Source: Microbacterium sp. MYb72 (lineage in GTDB: Bacteria; Actinomycetota; Actinomycetes; Actinomycetales; Microbacteriaceae). Taken from it: a stretch of DNA of 64,000 nt. The stretch is from assembly GCF_002979415.1 (NCBI RefSeq), contig NZ_PCOT01000016.1, positions 1 through 64,000 on the forward strand. Direction: 5' to 3'. Positions 14,446 to 24,435 of the stretch are shown piece by piece. Made by a program: the position numbers and the translations under genes. The notes under the pieces were generated by a model, which was not told where the DNA came from, made no database searches, and worked only from the letters and a program-made list of their open reading frames with translations. Numbering within the stretch: position 1 is the first letter of the stretch; each line of letters begins with the position of its first letter.

Positions 14446-16275
14446 TCAGGCCTTGTGGCGCGGCTTGCGGAAAGGCTTGTCCTCGCGGGCTGGGCGATCG
14501 TCACGGAACGAGCGCTCTCCGCGGTCCTGTCGCGGACCGCGGTCGCCGTAGGACGGGCGGTCGCCGTCTCGGCGTGCACCGCCGCGCGGACCGCGGTCGG
14601 GCTTGATCTCGATGAGACGGCCGGAGATGCGCGTGTCGCGGAGCTTCTCCAGCACGGAGGCGTCCATGTTCGCCGGAAGCTCGACGATCGAGAAGTCGGG
14701 ACGGATGTTGATGACACCGAAGTCGTCGCGGCCGAGACCGCCCTCGTTGGCCAGCGCGCCCACGATCTGGCGCGGCTCGACGCGGTGACGGCGGCCCACC
14801 TCGATGCGGTAGGCAGCGTAGTCGCCGCGTCCTCGACGCTCTGTGCGGGGCTCGCGCGCGTCACGCGCTCCGCGCTCGCGGGGAGGACGGTTGTCGGCCT
14901 CGACGGCCTTGGAGAGCGGGTCGTTCGACGGGTCGAGCAGCAGCGGCGTCTCGCCCTGTGCGACGATCGCGAGAGCGGCGGCGACATCGGACTCCGGCAC
15001 GTCGTTGTTGCGCACGTAATGGGCGATGATGTCGCGGAACTTCTCGATGCGTGCCGTCTCACTCAGCGCCGCGGTGATCGCGTCGTCGAAGCGTGCGAGA
15101 CGCGTGGTGTTCACGTCATCGGTGCTCGGCAGCTGCATCTGCGTCGGCTCCTGGCGCGTCGCGCGCTCGATCGACTTGAGTAGGTAGCGCTCACGAGGCG
15201 TGATGAAGCTGATCGCGTCGCCCTTGCGCCCGGCGCGTCCGGTGCGGCCGATGCGGTGCACGTACGACTCGGTGTCGGTGGGGATGTCGAAGTTGACGAC
15301 GTGGCTGATGCGCTCGACGTCGAGACCGCGCGCCGCGACGTCGGTCGCGACGAGGATGTCGAGCTTGCCGTCCTTGAGCTGGTTGACGCTGCGCTCGCGC
15401 TGCACCTGCGCCACGTCGCCGTTGATGGCGGCGGCGGAGTAGCCGCGGGCGCGGAGCTTCTCGGCGAGGGTCTCGGTCTCGTTCTTCGTGCGGACGAAGA
15501 CGATCATTCCGTCGAAGTTCTCGACCTCGAGGATGCGGGTGAGTGCATCGACCTTCTGCGCGTACGAGACCACGAGGTAGCGCTGGGTGATGTTCGTGCC
15601 CGTCGCGGTCTTCGACTTGATGCTGATCTCTTCGGGGTCGCGCAGGTACTGCTGCGCGAGCCGGCGGATCTGCGGAGGCATCGTCGCGGAGAACAGGGCG
15701 ACCTGCTTCTCCTCGGGCGTCTGCGCGAGGATCTGCTCGACGTCCTCGGCGAAGCCCATCTTGAGCATCTCGTCGGCCTCGTCGAGCACGAGGTACTGCA
15801 GCTCCGACAGGTCGAGCGTGCCCTTGGCGAGATGGTCCATGATGCGACCGGGGGTGCCGACGACCACGTGCACGCCGCGACGCAGCGCAGACAGCTGGAC
15901 GCCGTAGCCCTGACCGCCGTAGACGGGCAGCACGTGCACGCCCTTCATCTTCGACGCGTAGGACTCGAACGCCTCGCACACCTGGAGCGCGAGCTCGCGG
16001 GTGGGAGCGAGCACGAGCGCCTGCGGGGTCTTCTGCGAGATGTCGAGGCGCTCCAGCACGGGCAGGGCGAACGCGGCGGTCTTGCCGGTTCCGGTCTGCG
16101 CCATGCCGACGACGTCGCGGCCGGCCAGCAGGGTGGGGATCGTCGCCGCCTGGATGGGCGAGGGGGTCTCGTAGCCGAGGTCCTTGATGGCTTTGAGGAC
16201 GGGCCCGGTGATGCCGAGCTCCTCGAATCCGGGGGTCGAGGGGGCGTCGGTGGGCACAGCGTCTTCTTCAGTCAC
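14446..16275 (-). CDS. DEAD-box ATP-dependent RNA helicase (DeaD/CsdA-like)
   Basis: 609 residues. Motifs in order: Q motif near 38-43, Walker A Ala-Gln-Thr-Gly-Thr-Gly-Lys-Thr (59-66), Asp-Glu-Ala-Asp (165-168), Ser-Ala-Thr, and His-Arg-Ile-Gly-Arg-Thr-Gly-Arg in the second RecA domain. The C-terminus has a DbpA-type RNA-binding domain (about 480-560) and a basic Arg/Gly/Asp-rich tail, as in cold-shock/ribosome-assembly helicases. The GTG start at 16275 is 6 nt from a minus-strand TACCCT (16282-16287), so it is probably leaderless. Confidence 0.95.
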   Translation of the reverse strand: MTEEDAVPTDAPSTPGFEELGITGPVLKAIKDLGYETPSPIQAATIPTLLAGRDVVGMAQTGTGKTAAFALPVLERLDISQKTPQALVLAPTRELALQVCEAFESYASKMKGVHVLPVYGGQGYGVQLSALRRGVHVVVGTPGRIMDHLAKGTLDLSELQYLVLDEADEMLKMGFAEDVEQILAQTPEEKQVALFSATMPPQIRRLAQQYLRDPEEISIKSKTATGTNITQRYLVVSYAQKVDALTRILEVENFDGMIVFVRTKNETETLAEKLRARGYSAAAINGDVAQVQRERSVNQLKDGKLDILVATDVAARGLDVERISHVVNFDIPTDTESYVHRIGRTGRAGRKGDAISFITPRERYLLKSIERATRQEPTQMQLPSTDDVNTTRLARFDDAITAALSETARIEKFRDIIAHYVRNNDVPESDVAAALAIVAQGETPLLLDPSNDPLSKAVEADNRPPRERGARDAREPRTERRGRGDYAAYRIEVGRRHRVEPRQIVGALANEGGLGRDDFGVINIRPDFSIVELPANMDASVLEKLRDTRISGRLIEIKPDRGPRGGARRDGDRPSYGDRGPRQDRGERSFRDDRPAREDKPFRKPRHKA

Positions 16276-16303
16276 TGACCAAGGGTAGCGTCTCCGACCC
16301 CAT

Positions 16304-16317
16304 CGCGCCTGGGCGCG
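16304..16317. terminator. Weak hairpin downstream of the acyl-CoA ligase gene
   Basis: A short CGCGC/GCGCG stem with a 4-nt loop, 4 nt past the ligase stop on the minus strand. It is only a candidate terminator, because short GC palindromes are common at this GC content. Confidence 0.3.
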
Positions 16318-16320
16318 CGG

Positions 16321-18021
16321 TCAGGAACCGCTGGTCAGCGCCAGCAGCTTCTCCTTGACCTGGCGGCGGAGGACCTTGCCGATCAGTGATTTCGGCAGCT
16401 CGTCGACGACGAAGATGCGGCGCGGCACCTTGTACGGGGTCAGGATGCCGCGGGCGAACTCGCGGATGGCCTCGACATCCACGTCCTTCGCTCCGTCGAC
16501 GACGATCGCGGCGACAACCTCCTCGCCGGAGTGATCGCTCGGAAGGCCGACGACGGCGGCATCCGACACATCGGGATGCTGGCGCAGGGCGTTCTCGACC
16601 TCGGTCGGCGCGACGTTGAAGCCGCCGGTGATGATGAGCTCCTTGATGCGGTCGACGATGCGGATGAAGCCGGCGTCGTCCACGGTGACGATGTCGCCGG
16701 TGCGGAACCAGCCGTCGACGAACACGGCCTCGGTCTCCTCCGGCTTGCCGTAGTAGCCGGAGAACACCTGCGGTCCGCGCACGATCAGCTCGCCGGGCGA
16801 GCCCTCAGGCACGTCCTGCGTCGGGTTCTCGGGATCGACGACGCGGCACTCCGTGCCGGGGAGCGGCAGTCCGACGGTTCCGGGGACCCGGTTCTCGGCG
16901 ACCGGGTTCGCCATCAGCACGGGGGAGCACTCGCTCAGTCCGTAGCCCTCCACCAGATACCCGCGCGTCGCCTTCTCGAAAGGAACGACGAGCTCGTGCG
17001 GCAGCGCCATCGCGCCGGAGATCGCGACCTCGATGCCCTCCAGGGAGACGCCCTGAGCGTTCGCGGCAGAGAGCAGCCGGTCCGCGATCGGCGGGACGAG
17101 CGGGAGGAACGTCGCCGGATGCTTCTTCATGACGTCCAGCACGAGGTCGGGATCGAACTTCGGGAACAGCACGAGGCGCGCGCCCATCGACATCGCGAAG
17201 GTGAGGCACAGGGTCAGACCGTAGGCGTGGAACATCGGGAGCACGGCGTAGACGACGCAGCCCTTGCCGCGCTGGATCGACGGCACCCAGGCCTGGGCCT
17301 GCGCCGCGTTCGACAGCAGGTTCCGGTGCGTGAGTGCAGCCCCCTTCGGGGTGCCCGTGGTGCCGGACGTGTACTGGATGATCGCGAGGTCGTCGGTCTG
17401 CGGCCTGGCGTGCGACGCCGGGATCGGGGATGAGCCGACCAGTGTGTCCCACGTGATCGTGCCGCGCACGCTCTCCGTGAGGGCCGCGCGGGACTCGCGC
17501 GCCTTCGCGACGGGCAGACGCAGGGCGACGCGCGTGAGGAACGGCATGGCCCGCGTGACGTCGACGGAGATCAGGTTGGCTACGGCCAGATCGGCCGGGA
17601 ACTCCTGCACGGTCGAGACGACCTTGTTCCAGACGATGGCGTGCTTCGCGCCGTGGTCCTCGAACTGCTTGCGCAGCTCCCGCGGCGTGTACAGCGGGTT
17701 GTGCTCGACGACCACCGCGCCCAGCCGGAGCACGGCGTAGAACGCCACGATGTGCTGGGGGCAGTTGGGAAGCACGATCGCCACGGGGTCGCCGGCCTTG
17801 ACGCCGAGGTCGCGCAGCCCCGCGGCGGCGCGGTCGATCGCATCCTGCAGCTGCGCGTAGCTCGTCTCCCTGCCGAAGAACTGCAGCGCCGGGGCATCCG
17901 GGTAGTCCCTGGCGGATGCCGCGACGATGTCGATCAGCGAACCCTCGACGGGAGCGAGGTCTTCAGGGACGCCGGCTGCGTAGCTGGCGACCCACGGGCG
18001 AGGAGGCTGGAACGTGCTCAC
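16321..18021 (-). CDS. Long-chain fatty-acid-CoA ligase (AMP-forming)
   Basis: 566 residues. It activates fatty acids to acyl-CoA through an acyl-adenylate. The AMP-binding motif Tyr-Thr-Ser-Gly-Thr-Thr-Gly-Thr-Pro-Lys, the Tyr-Gly-Leu-Ser-Glu motif, and the C-terminal Trp-Phe-Arg-Thr-Gly-Asp and Gly-Lys-Val-Leu-Arg-Arg (catalytic Lys region) are visible. The GTG start at 18021 lies 6 nt from a minus-strand TATGCT (18028-18033). It is divergent from gatCAB. Substrate chain length cannot be read from the sequence. It fits with the two thioesterases and acyl-CoA enzymes elsewhere in the window. Confidence 0.93.
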   Translation of the reverse strand: MSTFQPPRPWVASYAAGVPEDLAPVEGSLIDIVAASARDYPDAPALQFFGRETSYAQLQDAIDRAAAGLRDLGVKAGDPVAIVLPNCPQHIVAFYAVLRLGAVVVEHNPLYTPRELRKQFEDHGAKHAIVWNKVVSTVQEFPADLAVANLISVDVTRAMPFLTRVALRLPVAKARESRAALTESVRGTITWDTLVGSSPIPASHARPQTDDLAIIQYTSGTTGTPKGAALTHRNLLSNAAQAQAWVPSIQRGKGCVVYAVLPMFHAYGLTLCLTFAMSMGARLVLFPKFDPDLVLDVMKKHPATFLPLVPPIADRLLSAANAQGVSLEGIEVAISGAMALPHELVVPFEKATRGYLVEGYGLSECSPVLMANPVAENRVPGTVGLPLPGTECRVVDPENPTQDVPEGSPGELIVRGPQVFSGYYGKPEETEAVFVDGWFRTGDIVTVDDAGFIRIVDRIKELIITGGFNVAPTEVENALRQHPDVSDAAVVGLPSDHSGEEVVAAIVVDGAKDVDVEAIREFARGILTPYKVPRRIFVVDELPKSLIGKVLRRQVKEKLLALTSGS

Positions 18022-18088
18022 GTGCTCAGCATATGCCGGGGCCGCAGACAGGCGCGGGAGCGGCGAGTGCGCTGACTAGACTTGAGGC

Positions 18089-18388
18089 GTGTCTGAAATC
18101 ACCCCTGATCTTGTGCGCCATCTCGGCGTGCTCGCGCGCATCCAGCTGAACGACGACGAGGTGACGCGGCTCACGGGCCAGCTCGACGCCATCGTCGACA
18201 ACATCGCGAAGGTGTCGGAGGTCGCCACCGCCGACGTCGTGGCGACGAGCCACCCGATCCCGCTGAGCAATGTCTTCCGCCCCGACGTCGTCGGGCAGAC
18301 CCTCACGCACGAGCAGGTGCTCCAGAACGCACCCGACGAGGCCGACGGCCGTTTCCGTGTGACCGCGATCCTGGGAGAAGAGCAGTGA
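18089..18388 (+). CDS. gatC: Asp-tRNA(Asn)/Glu-tRNA(Gln) amidotransferase subunit C
   Basis: 99 residues, typical GatC size. It is the small subunit that stabilises GatA on GatB. The start is GTG 18089, with TAGACT at 18077-18082, 6 nt upstream. The stop overlaps the gatA start in a GTGA. It is the first gene of the gatCAB operon. Confidence 0.96.
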   Translation: MSEITPDLVRHLGVLARIQLNDDEVTRLTGQLDAIVDNIAKVSEVATADVVATSHPIPLSNVFRPDVVGQTLTHEQVLQNAPDEADGRFRVTAILGEEQ

Positions 18389-19902
18389 GCGACATCATCC
18401 GCCTGACCGCGGCGGAGCTCGCCGACAAGCTCGCCGCCCGCGAGGTGTCCAGCGTCGAGGCGACGCAGGCGCACCTGGACCGCATCGCGGCCGTGGACGG
18501 CGACGTGCACGCGTTCCTGCATGTGAACGAGGGCGCTCTCGCCGCCGCCGCCGAGCTCGACGCCCGCCGCGCCGCGGGGGAGGACCTCGGCCCCCTCGCT
18601 GGAGTGCCGCTCGCGATCAAGGACGTGCTGGTCACCACCGACCAGCCGACCACGAGCGGCTCGCGCATCCTCGAGGGCTACCGGTCCCCGTACGACGCGA
18701 CCGTCGTCGCGCGTTCTCGCGCAGCGGGCCTCATCCCGCTCGGCAAGACGAACATGGACGAGTTCGCCATGGGCTCGTCGACCGAGCACTCGGCGTACGG
18801 CCCGACGCGCAACCCGTGGGATCTCGACCGCATCCCCGGCGGCTCCGGCGGAGGCTCCGCCGCTGCGGTGGCCGCCTTCGAGGCCCCGCTGGCGCTGGGC
18901 TCGGACACCGGCGGCTCGATCCGACAGCCGGCGCACGTCACCGGCACGGTCGGAGTGAAGCCCACATACGGCGGCGTGAGCCGCTACGGTGCGATCGCAC
19001 TCGCGTCGAGCCTCGACCAGGTCGGACCCGTGTCCCGCACGGTGCTCGACTCCGGTCTGCTCCACGATGCGATCGGCGGACACGACCCCAAGGACTCCAC
19101 CTCGCTGCGTGACCAGTGGCCGTCCTTCGCGGCAGCCGCTCGTGAGGGAGCCAGGGGCGACGTGCTCAAGGGTCTCAAGGTGGGTGTCATCCGCGAGCTG
19201 CCGGACAGCGGCTTCCAGACGGGTGTCGCCGAGTCCTTCCGTGCGTCGCTGGCGCTCATGGAGGCGCAGGGAGCCGAGATCGTCGAGATCGGAGCCCCGC
19301 ACTTCGAGTACGGCGTCGCCGCGTACTACCTGATCCTTCCCGCGGAGGCGTCGAGCAACCTCGCGAAGTTCGACTCGGTGCGCTTCGGTCTGCGGGTCAC
19401 CCCCGAGGGCAACCCGACGGTCGAGGACGTGATGTCCGCGACCCGTGATGCCGGTTTCGGCGACGAGGTCAAGCGCCGCATCATCCTCGGCACCTACGCG
19501 CTGTCGGCGGGCTACTACGACGCCTACTACGGCAGCGCGCAGAAGGTCCGCACCCTCATCCAGCAGGACTTCGCGAACGCCTTCGCGGAGGTCGACGTGA
19601 TCGCCACGCCGTCGGCGCCGACCACGGCGTTCAAGCTCGGCGAGAAGATCGACGACCCGCTGCAGATGTACCTCAACGACATCACGACGATCCCGGTGAA
19701 CCTCGCCGGGGTCCCCGGGATCTCGATCCCCAGCGGCCTCGCCGCCGAGGACGGCCTGCCCGTCGGCATCCAGTTCATCGCTCCGGCGCGTGAGGACGCC
19801 CGTCTGTACAAGGTCGGTGCGGCTCTCGAGGCCGTGCTGCTCGACTCGTGGGGTGCCCCGCTGCTCAGCCGTGCACCGCAGCTCGTGGGAGGGACCCGCT
19901 GA
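18385..19902 (+). CDS. gatA: Asp-tRNA(Asn)/Glu-tRNA(Gln) amidotransferase subunit A
   Basis: 505 residues. An amidase-signature enzyme that frees ammonia from glutamine for transamidation of misacylated tRNA. The Lys-Ser-cisSer triad is visible: Lys79, Ser154 (in the Gly-Gly-Ser-Gly-Gly-Gly-Ser motif) and Ser178. The start is GTG 18385, within the gatC stop. The TGA overlaps the gatB ATG by one base. Actinobacteria lacking AsnRS or GlnRS need this enzyme. Confidence 0.97.
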   Translation: MSDIIRLTAAELADKLAAREVSSVEATQAHLDRIAAVDGDVHAFLHVNEGALAAAAELDARRAAGEDLGPLAGVPLAIKDVLVTTDQPTTSGSRILEGYRSPYDATVVARSRAAGLIPLGKTNMDEFAMGSSTEHSAYGPTRNPWDLDRIPGGSGGGSAAAVAAFEAPLALGSDTGGSIRQPAHVTGTVGVKPTYGGVSRYGAIALASSLDQVGPVSRTVLDSGLLHDAIGGHDPKDSTSLRDQWPSFAAAAREGARGDVLKGLKVGVIRELPDSGFQTGVAESFRASLALMEAQGAEIVEIGAPHFEYGVAAYYLILPAEASSNLAKFDSVRFGLRVTPEGNPTVEDVMSATRDAGFGDEVKRRIILGTYALSAGYYDAYYGSAQKVRTLIQQDFANAFAEVDVIATPSAPTTAFKLGEKIDDPLQMYLNDITTIPVNLAGVPGISIPSGLAAEDGLPVGIQFIAPAREDARLYKVGAALEAVLLDSWGAPLLSRAPQLVGGTR

Positions 19903-21416
19903 TGGCCGCCGCCAAGCTCATGGACTTCGACAAGGCGCTGGAACTGTTCGAGCCGGTACTGGGCTTCGAGGTGCATGTCGAGCTCAACACCAACACGAAG
20001 ATGTTCTCGGACGCGCCGAACCCGGCGAACGAGGCCTATCACGCGGCCGAGCCGAACACGCTCATCGCGCCGGTGGACCTCGGCCTGCCCGGATCCCTCC
20101 CGGTGGTGAACGAGACGGCCATCCGCTCGTCGATCAGCCTCGGTCTCGCGCTCGGCTGCTCGATCGCCGAGTCCAGCCGGTTCGCGCGGAAGAACTACTT
20201 CTACCCCGACCTCGGCAAGAACTACCAGATCTCGCAGTACGACGAGCCGATCGCGTACGAGGGGTCCGTCGAGGTGGAGCTCGAGGACGGGACCATCGTC
20301 CAGATCCCGATCGAGCGCGCGCACATGGAGGAGGACGCAGGCAAGCTGACCCACATGGGCGGCGCGACCGGACGCATCCAGGGCGCGGAGTACTCGCTCG
20401 TCGACTACAACCGTGCGGGCGTGCCGCTGGTCGAGATCGTCACCAAGACGATCTTCGGCGCCGAGCACCGTGCACCGGAGGTCGCCAAGGCGTACGTCCA
20501 GACCATCCGCGACATCGTCCGCAGCCTCGGCATCTCGGAGGCTCGGCTCGAGCGGGGCAACCTCCGCTGCGACGCGAACGTCTCGCTGCGCCCCCGTGGC
20601 CAGGAGAAGCTCGGCACGCGCACCGAGACCAAGAACGTCAACTCGATGCGCTCGGTCGAGCGCGCGGTCCGCTACGAGATCCAGCGCCAGGCGCAGATCC
20701 TCGCCGACGGCGGGACGATCACGCAGGAGACGCGTCACTGGCACGAGGACACCGGCACGACCTCGCCCGGCCGTCCCAAGTCGGACGCCGACGACTACCG
20801 CTACTTCCCGGAGCCCGATCTGCTGCCCGTCGAGCCCGCCGCCGAACTGATCGAGGAGCTGCGCGCCGCGCTCCCCGAGCAGCCGGTGGCACGTCGTCGT
20901 CGTCTGATGGCGGAGTGGGGCTTCACGGACCTGGAGTTCCAGGACGTCCGCAACGGCGGCCTGCTCGAGGTCGTCGAGGCGACGATCGCCGCGGGCGCGA
21001 CGCCCGCCACCGCGCGCAAGTGGTGGACAGGCGAGATCACCCGCCTCGCGAATGCGCAGGAGAAGGATGCGTCCGACCTGATCAGCCCGGAGAACGTCGC
21101 CGCGCTCCAGAAGCTGGTCGACGCGGGCACGCTCACCGACAAGCTGGCCCGTCAGGTGCTCGAGGGCGTCATCGCCGGCGAAGGCACCCCGCAGGAGGTC
21201 GTGGACGGACGCGGACTCGCCGTGGTGTCGGACGACGGCGCGCTGATCGCCGCGATCGACGAGGCACTGGCCGCACAGCCCGACGTCCTCGCCAAGATCA
21301 AGGACGGCAAGGTCCAGGCCGCCGGGGCCGTGATCGGCGCGGTCATGAAGGCCATGAAGGGCCAGGCCGACGCCGCCCGCGTGCGCGAACTGGTCCTGGA
21401 GCGCGCGGCGCAGTAG
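19902..21416 (+). CDS. gatB: Asp-tRNA(Asn)/Glu-tRNA(Gln) amidotransferase subunit B
   Basis: 504 residues. The kinase-like subunit that phosphorylates and binds the misacylated tRNA. The start was set at ATG 19902, because a GGGAGGG Shine-Dalgarno (about 19887-19894) precedes it and the conserved Leu-Gly-Phe-Glu-Val-His-Val-Glu-Leu begins shortly after. The C-terminal YqeY-like tail domain is present. The operon ends at a clear hairpin. Confidence 0.96.
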   Translation: MAAAKLMDFDKALELFEPVLGFEVHVELNTNTKMFSDAPNPANEAYHAAEPNTLIAPVDLGLPGSLPVVNETAIRSSISLGLALGCSIAESSRFARKNYFYPDLGKNYQISQYDEPIAYEGSVEVELEDGTIVQIPIERAHMEEDAGKLTHMGGATGRIQGAEYSLVDYNRAGVPLVEIVTKTIFGAEHRAPEVAKAYVQTIRDIVRSLGISEARLERGNLRCDANVSLRPRGQEKLGTRTETKNVNSMRSVERAVRYEIQRQAQILADGGTITQETRHWHEDTGTTSPGRPKSDADDYRYFPEPDLLPVEPAAELIEELRAALPEQPVARRRRLMAEWGFTDLEFQDVRNGGLLEVVEATIAAGATPATARKWWTGEITRLANAQEKDASDLISPENVAALQKLVDAGTLTDKLARQVLEGVIAGEGTPQEVVDGRGLAVVSDDGALIAAIDEALAAQPDVLAKIKDGKVQAAGAVIGAVMKAMKGQADAARVRELVLERAAQ

Positions 21417-21424
21417 TCGTCATC

Positions 21425-21458
21425 GTCTCCCGGGCCCGATGTCAGAGGCCCGGGAGAC
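21425..21458 (+). terminator. gatCAB terminator
   Basis: Perfect 12-bp stem (21425-21436 with 21447-21458) and a 10-nt loop, 9 nt after the gatB stop. Its right arm ends 9 nt before the dinB start, so it may overlap the dinB promoter. Confidence 0.8.
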
Positions 21459-21467
21459 AATGGACTC

Positions 21468-22724
21468 ATGGGACACGGCGACGGCAGAGGGCGCATCGTC
21501 TCGCCCGACGGCGCCGACGATACGGGCACGCGGATCCTCCACGTCGACATGGACGCGTTCTACGCCGGCGTCGAGGTTCTCGACGACCCGAGTCTTCGCG
21601 GTCTGCCGCTGATCATCGGGGCGCCGGACGGACGTTCGGTCGTCTCCAGCGCCTCCTACGAAGCCCGCAGGTACGGCGTCCGCGCCGCGATGCCCGTGTC
21701 GCAGGCGATCAGGCTCTGCCCGTCCGCACGCATCGTCCTGCCGCACTTCCACCGGTATCAGGAGGTGTCGAAGCAGGTGATGGCGATCTTCGAATCGTTC
21801 ACACCGCTGGTCGAACCGCTGTCGGTGGACGAGGCCTTCCTCGACGTGCACGGCGTCAGAAGGCTCTGGGGGAGTCCCGCTCGCATCGCGCAGCTCGTGC
21901 GCGAACGCGTGCAGGACGAGGTGGGGATCACCTGCAGCGTCGGGGTCGCCGCGACCAAGCACGTCGCGAAGATGGCGTCGACGATGGCGAAGCCCGACGG
22001 ACTGCTCGTGGTCGCCGCGGCCGACACCATCGACTTCCTCGCGCCGCGGCCGGTCCGGGCGATGTGGGGCGTGGGGCCGAAAGCGGCCGAGGCGCTGGAG
22101 GGGCGCGGCATCCGGACCATCCGCGACATCCGCGAGAGCTCTCAGGACATGCTGGACCGTGCTGTGGGGCCGGCGCTCGGCATCCGTCTCGCGCAGCTCG
22201 CTCGGGGCGAAGACGCGCGCATGGTCGAGACCGAGCGCATCGAGAAGAGCATCGGGCATGAAGAGACCTTCGAGACGGACGTGACCGATCGCGTGTTCCT
22301 GCGCGCGGAGCTGCTCCGACTCGCCGACCGCGTCGCCGCTCGCCTGCGACGCGCGGAGTGGGAGACCGGGACGGTGGCGATCAAGGTGCGCTTCGACGAC
22401 TTCCGCACCCTGAGCAGATCGCAGACCCTCGCGGAGCCGACAGCGGTCGGTCAGCGCATCGGCGAGGCAGCGCAGACGCTGTTCGAGCAGATCGAGAGCC
22501 GGGATCCGGTCCGTCTCGTGGGGGTCCGCGCCGAGAAGCTGCGCCCCGCGGGCGGCGGAGGCATCGGCCTCTGGGACGACGACGAGGATTGGCGCAGGGT
22601 CGAGGGCGCCATGGACGACGCCGTCGCGAGGTTCGGCACGGCGACCATCACCCGCGCGCGCCACATCGGACGGGGAGAGGGTCGAGGAGCCGCGCGGCAT
22701 CCGAAGGATCACGGCCTGGATTGA
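21468..22724 (+). CDS. dinB: DNA polymerase IV (Y-family translesion polymerase)
   Basis: 418 residues, normal length. Catalytic acidic residues Asp27 (His-Val-Asp-Met-Asp-Ala-Phe) and Asp121/Glu122 (Ser-Val-Asp-Glu-Ala-Phe-Leu-Asp) are present. Palm, fingers, thumb HhH and little-finger regions follow in order. No actinobacterial SOS box (TCGAAC-N4-GTTCGA) is visible in the short upstream gap, so SOS induction is not supported. No clear beta-clamp motif was identified at the C-terminus. Confidence 0.95.
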   Translation: MGHGDGRGRIVSPDGADDTGTRILHVDMDAFYAGVEVLDDPSLRGLPLIIGAPDGRSVVSSASYEARRYGVRAAMPVSQAIRLCPSARIVLPHFHRYQEVSKQVMAIFESFTPLVEPLSVDEAFLDVHGVRRLWGSPARIAQLVRERVQDEVGITCSVGVAATKHVAKMASTMAKPDGLLVVAAADTIDFLAPRPVRAMWGVGPKAAEALEGRGIRTIRDIRESSQDMLDRAVGPALGIRLAQLARGEDARMVETERIEKSIGHEETFETDVTDRVFLRAELLRLADRVAARLRRAEWETGTVAIKVRFDDFRTLSRSQTLAEPTAVGQRIGEAAQTLFEQIESRDPVRLVGVRAEKLRPAGGGGIGLWDDDEDWRRVEGAMDDAVARFGTATITRARHIGRGEGRGAARHPKDHGLD

Positions 22725-22760
22725 GGCCCATCTGTCCGGTGCGTCGGCTAGCGTGGACAC

Positions 22761-23078
22761 ATGCCCCACATTGCACTGGAACTCGGTAAGCAGGCCGCCT
22801 CGTTCGGCGTGAAGAGCGCGTACGGCGAGCCCCAGGATGTCGACGGCGCGAGCATCACGCCCGTCGCCCTGGCCATCACCGGGTTCGCCGGCGGCAGTGC
22901 CGAGGCGGGAGAGGGCGGGACGGGCGGCGGCATCGCGGTGCCCGTCGGCGTCTACATCCGCCGCGAAGAGGGCCTCCGGTTCGAGCCGAACATCATCACC
23001 CTCCTCGTCGTCGCCGGTCCGTTCGTCTGGATCGCCGGTCGTGCGATCACCCGCATCATCCGTGCCCTCAAGAAGTGA
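22761..23078 (+). CDS. GerW/YtfJ-like small protein
   Basis: 105 residues. An N-terminal helix is followed by Gly-Glu-Pro, then Ile-Thr-Pro-Val-Ala, a Gly-rich Phe-Ala-Gly-Gly-Ser core with a Gly-Gly-Thr-Gly-Gly-Gly-Ile stretch, and a C-terminal hydrophobic helix (about 75-95) ending in basic residues. This layout resembles the GerW (YtfJ) family known from spore formers, here truncated and membrane-anchored. The assignment is by pattern only. A TAGCGT box (22749-22754) lies 6 nt before the ATG. The next gene overlaps its 3' end by 17 nt. Confidence 0.6.
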   Translation: MPHIALELGKQAASFGVKSAYGEPQDVDGASITPVALAITGFAGGSAEAGEGGTGGGIAVPVGVYIRREEGLRFEPNIITLLVVAGPFVWIAGRAITRIIRALKK

Positions 23079-23643
23079 CGATCCGGTAGCCGCTGCGCTC
23101 GACCGTGCCGCCGGGCTCATCGAGGCCGACATCCGCGCCCTCGCGGCAGCGAACCCCGTCGTCCTGATCGACGGCCGCAGTGGCGCGGGCAAGACCTCGC
23201 TTGCGCGTCGCGTCGCGTCGCGCTGGCCCGTCGCGGGGCCGGTGCAGCTGATCGCCCTGGACTCGATCTACCCGGGGTGGGATGGCCTCGACGCGGGCGC
23301 GGAACGCGCACTCGAACGGATCCTGCGGCCGCACGGGCGGGGATACCACAGCACCTGGAACCGCTGGGACTGGGAGCGGGGCGCAGAGGCCGAGAGCTAC
23401 GCGGTCAACCCGGCACTCGGGCTGATCATCGAGGGAAGTGGCATCCTCACCGCGGCGAGCGCGGCGATCGCCGATGTGCGCGTGTGGGTGGAGTCCGCCG
23501 AGACCGGTCGCAAGGCCAGGGCGCTCGCGCGTGATGGTGAGACCTACCGTCCGCACTGGGAGAGATGGGCGGCTCAGGAGTCGCGGCACATCGAGAGGGA
23601 TGCTCCACGCGAGCTGGCCACGCGGATCATCGACGTTCCCTAG
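23062..23643 (+). CDS. P-loop kinase-like protein (uridine kinase/AAA family)
   Basis: 193 residues from GTG 23062, chosen because it is the only reasonable start overlapping the previous gene's end. Walker A Gly-Arg-Ser-Gly-Ala-Gly-Lys-Thr at 38-45. A downstream Ile-Ile-Glu-Gly-Ser-Gly-Ile stretch resembles the Walker B region of small nucleoside or nucleotide kinases. Substrate is unknown. The stop is only 4 nt from the convergent DUF2017 gene. Confidence 0.75.
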   Translation: MPSRSDDPVAAALDRAAGLIEADIRALAAANPVVLIDGRSGAGKTSLARRVASRWPVAGPVQLIALDSIYPGWDGLDAGAERALERILRPHGRGYHSTWNRWDWERGAEAESYAVNPALGLIIEGSGILTAASAAIADVRVWVESAETGRKARALARDGETYRPHWERWAAQESRHIERDAPRELATRIIDVP

Positions 23644-23647
23644 TCGT

Positions 23648-24142
23648 TCAGTCGAGAGACTCGTCCGCGGCCTCGATGAGCAGCTCGAGTCGATAGCCCA
23701 GCCAGTCGTAGACGTGGAACCGTCGGTCCTCCGGGTCGTGATGCTCATCGTCCACGATGCCGAGTCGGGTGGCGACGACGAGCCTCACCGCCGTGAGCGT
23801 CCGCAGCCACGCGTCGACGTCGCTCGCCTCGATGGCGAGATCGTGTTCGGCGAACGCCTGTTCCTCTGTGAGATCGGCGAACTCGGAGCGCAGCGGCTCC
23901 AGCGCGGCGCGGACGGTCGCGGTGTCCGCCGAGCGCCTGTCGAGCAGCTCGTCTCGTGTCGCCGCCGCGAACTCGTCAGCGGCATCTGCGTCGTCAGGGT
24001 AGGCGCTCGGGGTCAACCGTGCGACGGCGGGGTCGCTGAGGTCGCGCTGACCGCCGACCAGATCGGCGAACTCGCCCAGGATCTCCGCGAGCTGGACCGC
24101 CTCGATCGGCGCCATGCTGATCCGCACCGTCCCCGAGTTCAT
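23648..24142 (-). CDS. DUF2017-family protein
   Basis: 164 residues, acidic and helical. In actinobacteria this family sits beside clpS, as here. The ATG (24142) overlaps the clpS stop in an ATGA. Function is unknown; the constant pairing suggests a link to ClpS-dependent proteolysis, which is an inference. Confidence 0.8.
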   Translation of the reverse strand: MNSGTVRISMAPIEAVQLAEILGEFADLVGGQRDLSDPAVARLTPSAYPDDADAADEFAAATRDELLDRRSADTATVRAALEPLRSEFADLTEEQAFAEHDLAIEASDVDAWLRTLTAVRLVVATRLGIVDDEHHDPEDRRFHVYDWLGYRLELLIEAADESLD

Positions 24143-24435
24143 GCGGGCGTCTTCCGGACCGTGGCCCAGAGCCCGAAGTCGTGCATCGCCTGCGCGTGCA
24201 CCTCCATGGTCTCGCGAGGCCCGGTCGCGACGATCGCGTGCCCGTCGTGGTGCACGGCGAGCATGAGCTGGGTGGCGCGGTCGAGGGAGTAGCCGAAGTA
24301 CGTGCGGAAGACGCGCACGACGTAGCTCATCAGGTTCACGGGGTCGTTCCAGACGACGACCTGCCAGGGCTCCAGCGGAGCCGCGGACAGATCGAGCTGC
24401 TCATCGAGCTCGGGGGAGGCTGCAGGAGCGCTCAT
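24139..24435 (-). CDS. clpS: ATP-dependent Clp protease adaptor ClpS
   Basis: 98 residues from ATG 24435, which forms an ATGA with the preceding metallopeptidase stop; an in-frame GTG at 24441 is the alternative. ClpS delivers N-degron substrates to ClpAP/ClpCP. The hallmark Trp-Asn-Asp-Pro-Val-Asn and the downstream His-His-Asp-Gly-His region are present. It is the middle gene of a coupled three-gene unit. Confidence 0.94.
   Translation of the reverse strand: MSAPAASPELDEQLDLSAAPLEPWQVVVWNDPVNLMSYVVRVFRTYFGYSLDRATQLMLAVHHDGHAIVATGPRETMEVHAQAMHDFGLWATVRKTPA

Noticed and set aside
21425..21468. SOS box upstream of dinB
   Set aside because: The short gap holds only the gatCAB terminator and a GACAAT hexamer; no TCGAAC-type sequence is present.
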